Source: Candidatus Woesearchaeota archaeon UBA153
GTDB taxonomy: Archaea > Nanobdellota > Nanobdellia > Woesearchaeales > UBA525
DNA length: 29,377 nt
Reading direction: 5' to 3'
NCBI GenBank assembly: GCA_002503705.1
Contig: DASH01000044.1
Span: 1 to 29,377, forward strand
Of the stretch, positions 1 through 6,963 are shown one piece after another. Every line of letters starts with the position of its first letter. Positions within the stretch are counted from its first letter, which is position 1. The position numbers and the translations under genes were made by a program. The notes beneath the pieces were generated by a model, which saw nothing but the letters and a program-made list of their open reading frames with translations, made no database searches and was not told where the DNA came from.

Positions 1-159
1 CTTCTTCTCGACGCTGATCGGGCAGTAGAAGCACCGCGACGGACAGACGCCGGTGACGAAGACGACGAGCTTCTCGCCGCGCACGCAACGACGGCAGCCT
101 TCCGTCAACGGGCCGAGGCGCGAGGAGTGGTACGGAGTCTTGACGATTGCTCGAACCAT
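1..159 (-). CDS. Radical SAM protein, N-terminal part (COG2108-like), cut by window edge
   Basis: Only the first 53 codons lie in the window; the gene runs off the left edge. The fragment has a Cys pair (GCRRC, residues 21-25), then FVTGVCPSRCFYCP (residues 34-47), which holds the CX3CX2C triad that binds the radical-SAM 4Fe-4S cluster. The pairing of an early CxxC with an FVTG-C-CFYCP block resembles archaeal COG2108 proteins (related to pyruvate formate-lyase activating enzymes), whose substrates are unknown. The ATG at 157-159 (read on minus) is the only sensible start. A TATA-like element lies about 27 nt upstream, so the mRNA is probably leaderless. Radical SAM membership is certain; the subfamily is from memory of the family. 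Confidence 0.85.
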   Translation of the reverse strand, partial: MVRAIVKTPYHSSRLGPLTEGCRRCVRGEKLVVFVTGVCPSRCFYCPISVEKK

Positions 160-180
160 GCAAGAACGAGTTCACCATCA

Positions 181-190
181 CTTTTTAAGT
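181..190 (-). promoter_or_regulatory. TATA-like box for the radical SAM gene
   Basis: On the minus strand this reads ACTTAAAAAG, centred about 27 nt upstream of the ATG at 159, the spacing expected for a leaderless archaeal transcript. Confidence 0.5.
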
Positions 191-212
191 CTTCTGAAGT
201 CGTCATGAAAGA

Positions 213-221
213 TTTTATATA
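213..221 (+). promoter_or_regulatory. TATA box for the DUF4190-like gene
   Basis: TTTTATATA lies about 40 nt upstream of the ATG at 258. Initiation about 25 nt downstream would leave a short leader that includes GGGGTGGA (247-254), an SD-like sequence. Confidence 0.6.
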
Positions 222-257
222 CTGAAAAAGAAGAAAGAACAAAATCGGGGTGGAACG

Positions 258-494
258 ATGGGTAAAGGCTTGACAATCACTGGCTTCGTATTGAGTTTGT
301 TGATCTTCATTCCGTTCGCACCCGTCGTCGGACTCATCCTCGGCATCATCACGCTCGTTAAAGCAAAAGACAACCCTGACGCATTAAAGGGCCTCGCTAT
401 CGCCACCATTGTCATCGGAGTCGTATTCTCCCTCATCAACATCATGTTCACCCTCGGTCTCGTCTTGGGATTCTTAAGAGGAATTGCCGGTTAG
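258..494 (+). CDS. Small DUF4190-like two-helix membrane protein
   Basis: A 78-residue, very hydrophobic protein. It has two predicted membrane segments (about residues 4-34 and 46-74) joined by a short charged turn, KAKDNPDALKG (35-45). This helix-(K/N/D/G turn)-helix layout with a GLILGIITLVKAK motif is typical of the DUF4190 family, small membrane proteins of unknown function. There is no signal peptide or catalytic motif. The ATG at 258 follows an SD-like GGGGTGG and a clear TATA box. It is a single-gene unit between divergent and convergent neighbours. Family assignment comes from the pattern; no function can be given. Confidence 0.75.
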   Translation: MGKGLTITGFVLSLLIFIPFAPVVGLILGIITLVKAKDNPDALKGLAIATIVIGVVFSLINIMFTLGLVLGFLRGIAG

Positions 495-515
495 AACTGA
501 GAGAAGAAAATATCT

Positions 516-1304
516 TCACAGGAACCGTTTCTGGTAGTTCATGAAGATCGCGCGCGCGACTTCTTGATTGTTCAGGCCTTTCTGCTGGGCGATGACGTCG
601 ATGGCGTACGAGACGTTCTGCGGCTCGTTCCGCTCGCCGACGACGGGCGAGAGGTAGGGCGCGTCCGTCTCCGTCAAGAGCTGGCCGAGCGGGACCATCT
701 TCGCCAGCATCTGGAAGTGCTGGAGACGGTTCGCGTTGCTCGTCACCGTCAACGCGAGTCCGTTGTCGACGGCGCGCTTGATCAACCCCTTGCCGCCGTT
801 GAAGCAATGCAGGACAGCGTTCGTGAACTTCGCGTCCTCGAGGATGTCGAGGATGAGCTTCTCCGCCTTGCGCGAGTGGATGATGACTGGCTTGTGCAGT
901 TGGTTCGCCAGTTGGAGGATGCGCGTGAAGTTCGCCACTTGATGCTCGCGGTCGTCGCTGAAGTGCAGGTCGATGCCGACCTCGCCGATAGCGACGATCT
1001 TGTGCGCGTGCTGTTTGATCTGCTGGAGCGTCTCGTCGATTGTCGCGGCGTGCTTTCGGTCGAAGTCCTTGTCCTGCTCGTCGTTCACCCTGACGTTCGG
1101 CAGGTTCAACGGGTAGACGCCCATGGCGGGCTTGAGGAGGGGATAGCGCGTCGCGAGTTCCAGAACGTTGGCGTTCGACGTCGTGTGCACGCCTTGGCAG
1201 ATGATCGCGGCGACGCCAGCAGCTTTCGAGCGTTCAATCACGTCCTGGACGTCGTTCGAGAACTCGGGAAAGTCGAGATGGGCGTGGACGTCGACGAGTA
1301 TCAT
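516..1304 (-). CDS. tatD: TatD family metal-dependent hydrolase (DNase)
   Basis: 262 residues, the usual TatD length. The amidohydrolase-fold metal ligands are all visible: HxH in DVHAHLD near the N terminus, GEVGID (Glu), IIHSR, HCFNGG (His) and TETDAPYLSP (Asp). Family members are metal-dependent 3'-5' exo/endonucleases on DNA and sometimes RNA, linked to repair and DNA turnover; some also act as D-aminoacyl-tRNA deacylases. The reading frame extends 555 nt further upstream, but that part is low-complexity antisense to the P-type ATPase. The ATG at 1304 begins the conserved MILVDVHAH block and has a TATA-like box 28 nt upstream, so it is taken as a leaderless start. It is divergent from the ATPase. 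Confidence 0.93.
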   Translation of the reverse strand: MILVDVHAHLDFPEFSNDVQDVIERSKAAGVAAIICQGVHTTSNANVLELATRYPLLKPAMGVYPLNLPNVRVNDEQDKDFDRKHAATIDETLQQIKQHAHKIVAIGEVGIDLHFSDDREHQVANFTRILQLANQLHKPVIIHSRKAEKLILDILEDAKFTNAVLHCFNGGKGLIKRAVDNGLALTVTSNANRLQHFQMLAKMVPLGQLLTETDAPYLSPVVGERNEPQNVSYAIDVIAQQKGLNNQEVARAIFMNYQKRFL

Positions 1305-1327
1305 GCACTTGGACGGGGAACTGCTCG

Positions 1328-1336
1328 ATTTAAAAG
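1328..1336 (-). promoter_or_regulatory. TATA-like box for tatD
   Basis: Minus strand CTTTTAAAT, about 28 nt upstream of the tatD ATG at 1304; a leaderless arrangement. Confidence 0.55.
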
Positions 1337-1359
1337 TCTTTGGCTGCGCGAGTACGCAA

Positions 1360-1370
1360 TTTTTATAAAG
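1360..1370 (+). promoter_or_regulatory. TATA box for the P-type ATPase gene
   Basis: TTTTTATAAAG lies 112 nt upstream of the TTG start. It predicts a leader of about 85-90 nt that is almost entirely purine (1390-1476). Confidence 0.6.
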
Positions 1371-1481
1371 GGCTTCTTCGGGAGAACAGGAGGAAACAAG
1401 AGAGAACAAGAGGGGAGAAGAGAGGCGAAAAAGAAGCAGAAAAGAGAGAAGAAGAAAGAAAAAAAGAAGAGAGGTGCGGCG

Positions 1482-4100
1482 TTGAACGAAGAGCGAGGAC
1501 TCTCCGCGCGTGAAGTCGAAGCGTTGCGGCGACAGCACGGATGGAACGAGCTGGAAGAGGGAAAGCACGCCACCATCCCGAAGATCCTCTGGCGACAGGT
1601 GAAAAGCAACTTCGTCATCTACCTCCTCATCGTCGGCATGATCGCCTCGTTCTTTGTCGACCACGACATCACCGGCTACGCGATTCTCGGCATCATCGTC
1701 ATCGTCATCCTGAGCGGCTTCTTCCAAGAGTACAAAGCGGAACGAGCGGTGCAAGAGCTGAAACGGATGATCGTCCAACGGACGCTCGTCATCAGGGACG
1801 GCATCCGTGAAGAGGTCCCGTCGCGAGAGCTCGTCCCGGGCGACATCATCCTGCTCCACAACGGGGAGCGCGTCCCGGCAGACTGCCTCGTCGTCGAGGA
1901 ACGAGAGCTCCGCGTGGACGAGTCAGTCCTCACCGGAGAGTCGCGTGAGATGAAAAAGAGCGCGTCCCGGGACGTGACGACGGTGACGGCGGAGCAGTCG
2001 CTCTTCATGGGAACGTTCATCGTGAGCGGCCGCGGCGTCGCTCGCGTCGTCAAGACAGGGATGACGACGGAATTCGGCAAAATCTCGGGGCTGATCTCGC
2101 ATGCGGAGAAGAGCCATCCGCTCGAGAAGAAAGTGAACAAGATCGCGGAGTACATGACCATCGTCGCCATCGTGGTCTGCGTGCTCACCCTGTTCGTCAC
2201 GCTCACCCGATCGCTCCCCTTGACGACGGAAAAAGTCATCGAAGCGGTCATCGTCGTCATCGCGTTGTGCGTCGCCGCGTTCCCGGAGGGCCTGCCCGTC
2301 ATCCTCATCATGACGCTCGCGAGCGGCGCGCACCGGATGGCGAAGAAGAACGCCATCGTCAACCGGATGAGCGTCATCGAAGCGTTAGGCGAGACGACCG
2401 TCATCTGCAGCGACAAGACCGGAACGATCACGAAAGGCGAGATGACGGTCAAGACCATCATCATGGACGGGAGGACGCTCACCGTCAGCGGAACCGGATA
2501 CGACGTCGCGGGAGCGATCCTCGAGAAAGGAATGACTGTCGATGCGTCGAGGGACGCCGCGCTCGGCCTGCTCGTCAAGACAGCGGTCGCGTGCAACGAC
2601 GCGAATCTTCGGCGCGACGGGAGCGCCTACCGCGTCGCGGGCTCATCGACGGAGAACGCGCTGCTCGTCATGGCGGCGAAAGCGGGCGTCACGCGAGAAA
2701 CGTCCCGGGCGGAGCGGTTGGAAGAGAACCCGTTCAGTTCCCACCGGAAGCTCATGAGCGTCCTGGAGGACGAGGGCGACCGTCTTGTCGCCTACGCGAA
2801 AGGCGCGCCGGAAATCCTCGTGAAACACTGCGTCCGCGTCCAGTCCGGCAAGGTCGCGAAGAACCTCGATGAGACCGCGCGGGTGCGCATCCTCGCCGCC
2901 GCGCAAGAGTTGAGCCGGAAAGGGTACCGGACGATCGGCCTCGCGTACAAAGAAGCGGGAAGCGTGAAAGAGCGGTTGGAAGAAGGGCTCACGTTCCTCG
3001 GCATCGTCGGAATCGAGGATCCGCCCCGTGAAGAGGTCGCGAACGCGCTCAGCACGTGCCTGCGCGCGGGCATCAAGGTGAAGATGTTGACGGGCGACTC
3101 GCTCGAGACCGCGAAAGCGATCGCGAAGGAGATCGGCCTGGAGGGCGGAGCGTTGGACGGCGACGCGCTCGACCGCCTGAACGAGAGCGACTTGTCGCGG
3201 GCGCTCGAGTGGGTGAGCGTGTTCGCGCGCGTCCGACCTGAGCACAAGATCCGGATCGTGAACGCGTTGAAAGAGCGCGGGGAAGTCGTGACGATGACGG
3301 GCGACGGGGTGAACGACGCGCCAGCGCTGAAGGAGGCGCACGTCGGCGTCGCGATGGGCCTGAAAGGGACTGACGTCGCGCGCGACACCGCGGACATCGT
3401 CTTGAAAGACGACAACTTCGCGACCATCGTCGACGCGGTGGGCGAAGGACGGACGATTTTCAGCAACATCCAGAAGTTCACGACGTACCAGCTCTCGATC
3501 AACATCGCTCAGCTCGGACTCATCTTCTTCGCGCTCCTCTTAGGGCTGCCGCTCCCGCTCGTCGCGCTGCAGATCCTCTTCATGAACCTCCTCTCCGACG
3601 AGGTGACGGCGCTGACGCTCGGCTTCGCCCCCGCCTCGTTGGACGTGATGAAGAACCCGCCGAGACGGAACGCGCAGATCATCTCGAAAGAGACGCTGAC
3701 GTTGCTCTTCACGGCGGCGGGCATGATTACGGTCGGCGCGCTCGCCGCGTTCTCGTTCACCTTGCTCGTCGCGCGCCAGCCGCTCGCGACCGCGCGGACG
3801 GTCGCTCTCGTCACGATAGTCTTGTACGCCATCGTGAACGCGTTCAATTTCCGTTCGCTCCGCTCCACCATCATCCAGCTCCCGCTCTTCGCGAATAAGC
3901 CGCTCGTGTACGCGTCGTTCCTCTCGATCGCCCTGACGGTGGCGATTATCTACACGCCGCTGAACGTCGTGTTCGAGACGACGCCGATTCCGTTCTCGTC
4001 GTGGCTGTTCGCGGCCGTTCTCGCGTCGACGCTCGCCCTCGCGTTCGACGGGCTGAAACTGCATCGTCACTTGCGGCAGCGGCGCGCGCAGAAAAGTTAG
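1482..4100 (+). CDS. P-type cation ATPase, Ca2+/Mn2+ type (SERCA/PMR1-like)
   Basis: 872 residues from a TTG start with an ideal SD (GAGGTG, 1471-1476). No ATG, GTG or TTG occurs in frame between the promoter and this codon, so the start is well determined. In order: cation-ATPase N domain (residues 1-45), TM1-2, actuator loop with TGES (151-154), TM4 with PEGLP (268-272, the type II calcium-site motif), phosphorylation site DKTGT (D311), nucleotide domain with KGAPE (439-443), hinge TGDGVNDAP (605-613) and four to six C-terminal helices. TM6 keeps the N-x-x-S-D cluster (N701, S704, D705); TM5 keeps the Asn (N673) but has Gln (Q676) where SERCA has its Glu ligand, so one site may be lost, as in PMR1/SPCA pumps. 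Likely exports Ca2+ or Mn2+; the ion is inferred. Confidence 0.92.
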   Translation: MNEERGLSAREVEALRRQHGWNELEEGKHATIPKILWRQVKSNFVIYLLIVGMIASFFVDHDITGYAILGIIVIVILSGFFQEYKAERAVQELKRMIVQRTLVIRDGIREEVPSRELVPGDIILLHNGERVPADCLVVEERELRVDESVLTGESREMKKSASRDVTTVTAEQSLFMGTFIVSGRGVARVVKTGMTTEFGKISGLISHAEKSHPLEKKVNKIAEYMTIVAIVVCVLTLFVTLTRSLPLTTEKVIEAVIVVIALCVAAFPEGLPVILIMTLASGAHRMAKKNAIVNRMSVIEALGETTVICSDKTGTITKGEMTVKTIIMDGRTLTVSGTGYDVAGAILEKGMTVDASRDAALGLLVKTAVACNDANLRRDGSAYRVAGSSTENALLVMAAKAGVTRETSRAERLEENPFSSHRKLMSVLEDEGDRLVAYAKGAPEILVKHCVRVQSGKVAKNLDETARVRILAAAQELSRKGYRTIGLAYKEAGSVKERLEEGLTFLGIVGIEDPPREEVANALSTCLRAGIKVKMLTGDSLETAKAIAKEIGLEGGALDGDALDRLNESDLSRALEWVSVFARVRPEHKIRIVNALKERGEVVTMTGDGVNDAPALKEAHVGVAMGLKGTDVARDTADIVLKDDNFATIVDAVGEGRTIFSNIQKFTTYQLSINIAQLGLIFFALLLGLPLPLVALQILFMNLLSDEVTALTLGFAPASLDVMKNPPRRNAQIISKETLTLLFTAAGMITVGALAAFSFTLLVARQPLATARTVALVTIVLYAIVNAFNFRSLRSTIIQLPLFANKPLVYASFLSIALTVAIIYTPLNVVFETTPIPFSSWLFAAVLASTLALAFDGLKLHRHLRQRRAQKS

Positions 4101-4168
4101 AAGAAAAAGTTCTTCGTCGTCCGAGCGCGCGCCCAGACTGCGCGGTAAGCGCGCCGAGAACGACGGCG

Positions 4169-4552
4169 CTACTTCTTCAGCTTCCGGAACGTCTCGACCA
4201 AGTCGATGACGTACTTGCCGTCCTCGAGCTTGTACACGATCGGCTCCCCGTCCTTGAAGAGCGTGACGAGATCGAGCTCGTACTGTCCCGGCTTGTTGAT
4301 CTTGATCGACTCGAGGTCGAGGACGACGGGCGCGTCGCGGCCGAGCTCGTCTCCAATCAGGTCGTAGACGTCCGACTGGACTCGCTCTCGCTGTTCGGGA
4401 GTGAGCAACGCTTGGCGTTGCGCCGACATCAAGTCTTCTTTGCCTTTCCGCGCGTAGAAGAACAGCTTGCCGCCGCACGACGGACACCCTTGCAGGATCT
4501 GGTCGCTCTTGTCCGGGTAGAAGCGACCGCACGTGACGCACTGGTGGGGCAT
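4169..4552 (-). CDS. arvC: OapC/ArvC family zinc-ribbon protein (COG3364-like)
   Basis: 127 residues. An N-terminal zinc ribbon uses C5, C8, C23 and C26, then a basic linker and a C-terminal alpha/beta part (VVLDLESIKINKPGQYELD, then KLEDGKYVIDL) that fits archaeal COG3364 proteins. In Haloferax this family (OapC) is encoded with a DUF2073 protein (OapB) and a small GTPase (OapA/ArvA); the GTPase drives extracellular vesicle formation. The same three families occur here in the same order on one strand, which supports the name. It is last in the row, 126 nt after arvB; a weak A/T tract in the gap may be its own promoter. The C-terminal LVETFRKLKK is basic. Molecular role unknown; nucleic acid or protein binding through the ribbon is inference. 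Confidence 0.82.
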   Translation of the reverse strand: MPHQCVTCGRFYPDKSDQILQGCPSCGGKLFFYARKGKEDLMSAQRQALLTPEQRERVQSDVYDLIGDELGRDAPVVLDLESIKINKPGQYELDLVTLFKDGEPIVYKLEDGKYVIDLVETFRKLKK

Positions 4553-4678
4553 GGAGGGTTCACGCTCAGGAATTCAACGATTGCAAGTTTTTTCAGGACG
4601 GTCACGAGCCCGCACACGAACGAGGGCGGACGAACAGCACTCGCGGAAAGGACGGAAAGGATGAGGGATGACAACAGC

Positions 4679-5089
4679 CTATTTTTTCACGGCGCTCTTC
4701 GACGACCGCTTCGGCTTCGACGAGTCTTCCGTGAGCAGCTGTATCTTGTCAGGGTCCTGCTTGATCTCCTTCACGATCGACGCGGGGCCGATGATGGTGA
4801 GGCCGCGACGGTTGCCGAGGAGGAAGTTGAGGAGCGCGCCGTGCAGCTTGCGGAAGAACGCCTGGTCCTCCGGCACCTTGATGTTCAACGGGCTGATCTC
4901 AATCCCTTTGAACGAGTCGTCGATCTCCTCCATCGTCCGCCGGATCAGCTCCGCCTCTTCTGTGGGCCGGAGCCGCCCTTCGAGGAGGATAATCTTCTCC
5001 TCCTTGACGATACGCAACAGCTTCTCGACGCGTTGCGGGCTCTGCAAGAGCTCGATATCGATGTAAGGGATGTACTGGAGGGTCAGCAT
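4679..5089 (-). CDS. arvB: DUF2073 protein, OapB/ArvB family
   Basis: 136 residues. It begins MLTLQYIPY, carries the conserved LLEGRLRPTEEAELIRRTM and RRGLTIIGPASIVKEIKQDP blocks characteristic of archaeal DUF2073, and ends in a lysine/serine-rich tail (SSKPKRSSKSAVKK). No enzyme motif is visible and there is no membrane segment. It lies 31 nt downstream of the ArvA-like GTPase and is almost certainly co-transcribed. In haloarchaea this family is encoded with the vesiculation GTPase; its own biochemical role is not established. The start is the ATG at 5089, preceded by a GAGG-type SD. Family confidence is high; function is inferred from neighbours. Confidence 0.85.
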   Translation of the reverse strand: MLTLQYIPYIDIELLQSPQRVEKLLRIVKEEKIILLEGRLRPTEEAELIRRTMEEIDDSFKGIEISPLNIKVPEDQAFFRKLHGALLNFLLGNRRGLTIIGPASIVKEIKQDPDKIQLLTEDSSKPKRSSKSAVKK

Positions 5090-5120
5090 GAGCCCTCAGC
5101 CTCCGGACGCTGGCGCGTCC

Positions 5121-5777
5121 TCACCTCTTCTTCCGCTTCAACGCCTTCGCGCGAAGCTCGAACAGCTTCGCGTACAGCTCATCGACGCCGTCCCCGCTCT
5201 TCGCGCTGATGCCGAGCACCTCGAACTGGGGGAAAGCCGCCTGGACGTGCTTGATATCCGCCTTCTTCAAGTCCATCTTGTTCGCGACGAGCAAGAGAGG
5301 AATCTTGCGCGCTTCCAGATTGCCGACGATAGTGATGTTCACTTGCGTGTACGGGTCCTTCGTCCCGTCCAGGACGATGATGACCGCGTCCATGTCGTCC
5401 AACCACTTGATCGCGTCGATGACGCCCTTCGTCGCCTCTTTCGCGCGGCTCTTGGCGTCCTCCTCCTTCATGCCCGCCTTGATGAACTCCTCATAGTCGA
5501 TCTTCGTCGCGATGCCGGGCGTGTCGACGAGGCTGAACGTCAACTCCTTCCCGTCGCGCTTGATCGTGATCTGCTCCTTGACTTGGATCTCGCGCGTCTC
5601 GTGCGCGATCTTGGACGTGCGCCCCATCTCCTCGCCGAGCCAGTCCTTGCAGACCTTGTTCGCGAGCGTCGTCTTCCCGCCGTTCGGCGGGCCGTACAGC
5701 CCGAGCTTGACTTGTCGTTTGTCCTTGAACAAGTCCTTGAGGAAGAGTCCGAGGAATCTTTTGAAAAAGCCTATCAT
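5121..5777 (-). CDS. arvA: Era-like small GTPase, OapA/ArvA type (vesiculation GTPase)
   Basis: 218 residues with all G motifs: G1 GPPNGGKTT (29-37), G3 DTPG (85-88), G4 NKMD (166-169), G5 SAK (191-193). The first about 20 residues (MIGFFKRFLGLFLKDLF) form an amphipathic helix with aromatic/aliphatic and Lys/Arg faces, well suited to peripheral membrane attachment. The orthologous Haloferax GTPase ArvA is required for extracellular vesicle formation. The two downstream genes are the same partners found there, so this is likely the lead gene of an arvABC-type operon. A TATA box (5814-5825) and an SD GGTGGT (5781-5786) immediately precede the ATG. The C terminus is strongly basic (KALKRKKR). 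The GTPase call is certain; the vesicle role is by homology. Confidence 0.88.
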   Translation of the reverse strand: MIGFFKRFLGLFLKDLFKDKRQVKLGLYGPPNGGKTTLANKVCKDWLGEEMGRTSKIAHETREIQVKEQITIKRDGKELTFSLVDTPGIATKIDYEEFIKAGMKEEDAKSRAKEATKGVIDAIKWLDDMDAVIIVLDGTKDPYTQVNITIVGNLEARKIPLLLVANKMDLKKADIKHVQAAFPQFEVLGISAKSGDGVDELYAKLFELRAKALKRKKR

Positions 5778-5813
5778 GATACCACCGACAGTACAACGTC
5801 CCCCCTGGCGAGG

Positions 5814-5825
5814 AGTATATAAAAG
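5814..5825 (-). promoter_or_regulatory. TATA box for the arvABC-type operon
   Basis: Minus strand CTTTTATATACT, about 43 nt upstream of the ATG at 5777. It leaves a leader of roughly 15-18 nt that includes the GGTGGT SD. Confidence 0.65.
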
Positions 5826-5840
5826 TTACGGTGAGTCGGG

Positions 5841-5880
5841 CCGCGGTGAAAAAGTCGCGCGACCCTGCCGTGGCGACCGC
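5841..5880 (-). repeat. Interspersed dyad repeat, copy A (terminator-like)
   Basis: On the minus strand it reads GCCACGGCAGG, then GTCGCGCGAC (a perfect palindrome), then TTTTTCACCGCGG. The outer arms CCACGG/CCGCGG can pair and the inner palindrome is followed by T5. It lies 11 nt past the stop of the pilin operon and could end that transcript. Two further copies occur, at 9054-9090 and 23109-23141. Confidence 0.6.
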
Positions 5881-5891
5881 TCGGTGAAGTT

Positions 5892-6431
5892 TTACGAGCA
5901 CTTCTCGAGAGAAGAGCAGTCGTTCCGGACGAGGAGGACGTACTGCGTCACCACTTCTCGCTTCTCCAGGATGAGGGGGGCGCCATTCGTCGGGAACGAG
6001 TAGACGCCGTCCGACGGCGCGTCCTGAAAGAAGAGCTTGACGCTCAAGAAGCGGACGTACTCCGTCCCGGAGATGGTGCCGGTGATGACGAGCGTGTCGC
6101 CGCCAGTACCCCCGCCAGGAGCGCCAAAGGCCGTGCCGTCTTCGAGGACGACTCGGTACGGTTCGTTGTTCAGCTCGTTCGGGAGGGTGAACGCGCGCAG
6201 ATACCCGAAGTTCGATTTCGACGCGAGCAAAACCTCTTTCTCGATGAGGTCGGCGAGCTGGACGTACTGGTCGTGCTCGTTCAGCAAGTTCTGCTCGCGG
6301 ATCTTCCCGTGGATGACGAAGAAGAACCCGAGGAAAATCATGAGGAGGAACGCGAGAAGGAGGATGAACTCGAGCGCGTTCTGGCCTCGACGATGGAACA
6401 ACGACCGCGTGAAACCGGACAGCTTCAACAC
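5892..6431 (-). CDS. Class III signal-peptide (pilin-like) protein
   Basis: About 179 residues. N terminus: short basic leader (KLSGFTRSLFHRRG), then QNALEFILLLAFLLMIFLGFF, a Q-x-x-x-E class III prepilin signal (Q17, E21) running into one hydrophobic helix; cleavage is expected between G16 and Q17 by an EppA/FlaK-type peptidase. The mature part is predicted extracellular: a charged helix (about 45-65), a Gly-rich GGGTGG loop and beta-rich sequence ending in two Cys (DCSSLEKCS). Last of three pilin-like genes on this strand. The start is uncertain: GTG at 6431 is used; GTG at 6443 or TTG at 6428 are alternatives. GGTGA about 30 nt upstream of the chosen start, near the previous stop, may help coupling. 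Pilin class firm, assembly system unseen. Confidence 0.8.
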   Translation of the reverse strand: MLKLSGFTRSLFHRRGQNALEFILLLAFLLMIFLGFFFVIHGKIREQNLLNEHDQYVQLADLIEKEVLLASKSNFGYLRAFTLPNELNNEPYRVVLEDGTAFGAPGGGTGGDTLVITGTISGTEYVRFLSVKLFFQDAPSDGVYSFPTNGAPLILEKREVVTQYVLLVRNDCSSLEKCS

Positions 6432-6475
6432 CCGTCTTGGCACGGGTCGCGCCCGTCTCACCGCTCGTCTGACGC

Positions 6476-6952
6476 TCACGGCCCCGTCACCTCGGCGATG
6501 CTCACGAAACCGTTCCCCGCCGTGACGCGGAACGAGGCGCGGCCACTGTGCGGGCCGTACGTGCCGAAGATTGAACCGTTCGTCCGGGCTCGCGTGTCGT
6601 TGCTCAGCATGACGTCGCTGAAGAAGACGACGCTCGTCCCGCCGTGACCAGTCTCGTACGTGATGACGAGCTCGTACTCGCCGCTCACGTTCACGCTCGT
6701 GAGTCCGGCGGGCAGGTTCGCGTCGATCGTCCGCCACGAGCCGCGGCCTTGGCCTCGGACGTGCTCGGCGGTCGCTAAGAGTTCCAAGCCGAGCTTCTCG
6801 TACTGCGCGCTCGAGACGCCGCTCGTGCCGGACGTCGCGTATTGATAGATGAAGAAGACGATTGGGATGAAGACCGCGACGGAGAACGCGACGATGAGCA
6901 CGTTCTCGAACGCGACTTGGGCTTTGCGAGGGGGAGAGTGTTCGACTGCCAT
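6476..6952 (-). CDS. Class III pilin-like protein, paralogue of the upstream pilin-MopE N domain
   Basis: 158 residues. Basic pre-sequence PPRKA, then QVAFENVLI (Q12, E16) and a hydrophobic helix to about residue 38. The mature domain is clearly related to residues 80-175 of the upstream 680-residue protein: both contain G-x-GSW, NLP, a VFF(S/T)DV strand, N-G-x-IF, GRASFR(V/L)TA and NGFVS. It is therefore a stand-alone version of that pilin head. The ATG at 6952 has the SD GAGGT (6961-6965), and the start lies 11 nt after the previous stop, so the two are co-transcribed. The frame extends further upstream but only overlaps the previous gene. Likely a minor or major pilin; partner ATPase not in the window. 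Confidence 0.82.
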   Translation of the reverse strand: MAVEHSPPRKAQVAFENVLIVAFSVAVFIPIVFFIYQYATSGTSGVSSAQYEKLGLELLATAEHVRGQGRGSWRTIDANLPAGLTSVNVSGEYELVITYETGHGGTSVVFFSDVMLSNDTRARTNGSIFGTYGPHSGRASFRVTAGNGFVSIAEVTGP

Positions 6953-6963
6953 GATGTGAGACC

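Noticed and set aside
564..1481. 306-codon upstream extension of the P-type ATPase frame
   Set aside because: It is antisense to the well-conserved tatD gene, lies upstream of the ATPase promoter and looks like Arg/Asp/Val-rich GC-shadow sequence.
1305..1859. 185-codon N-terminal extension of the tatD frame
   Set aside because: Antisense to the ATPase N domain, low complexity (Phe/Leu/Ser runs), and upstream of the tatD promoter.
2643..3505. Long minus-strand ORFs inside the ATPase
   Set aside because: GC-driven open frames opposite a strongly conserved gene; no recognisable protein.
4001..5209. 402-codon plus-strand ORF over the Arv genes
   Set aside because: Arg/Leu/Glu-rich shadow of three conserved minus-strand genes; no promoter or motif.
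5841..5880. C/D or H/ACA box guide RNA
   Set aside because: No RUGAUGA/CUGA pair and no ACA at the expected place; best treated as a repeat or terminator.
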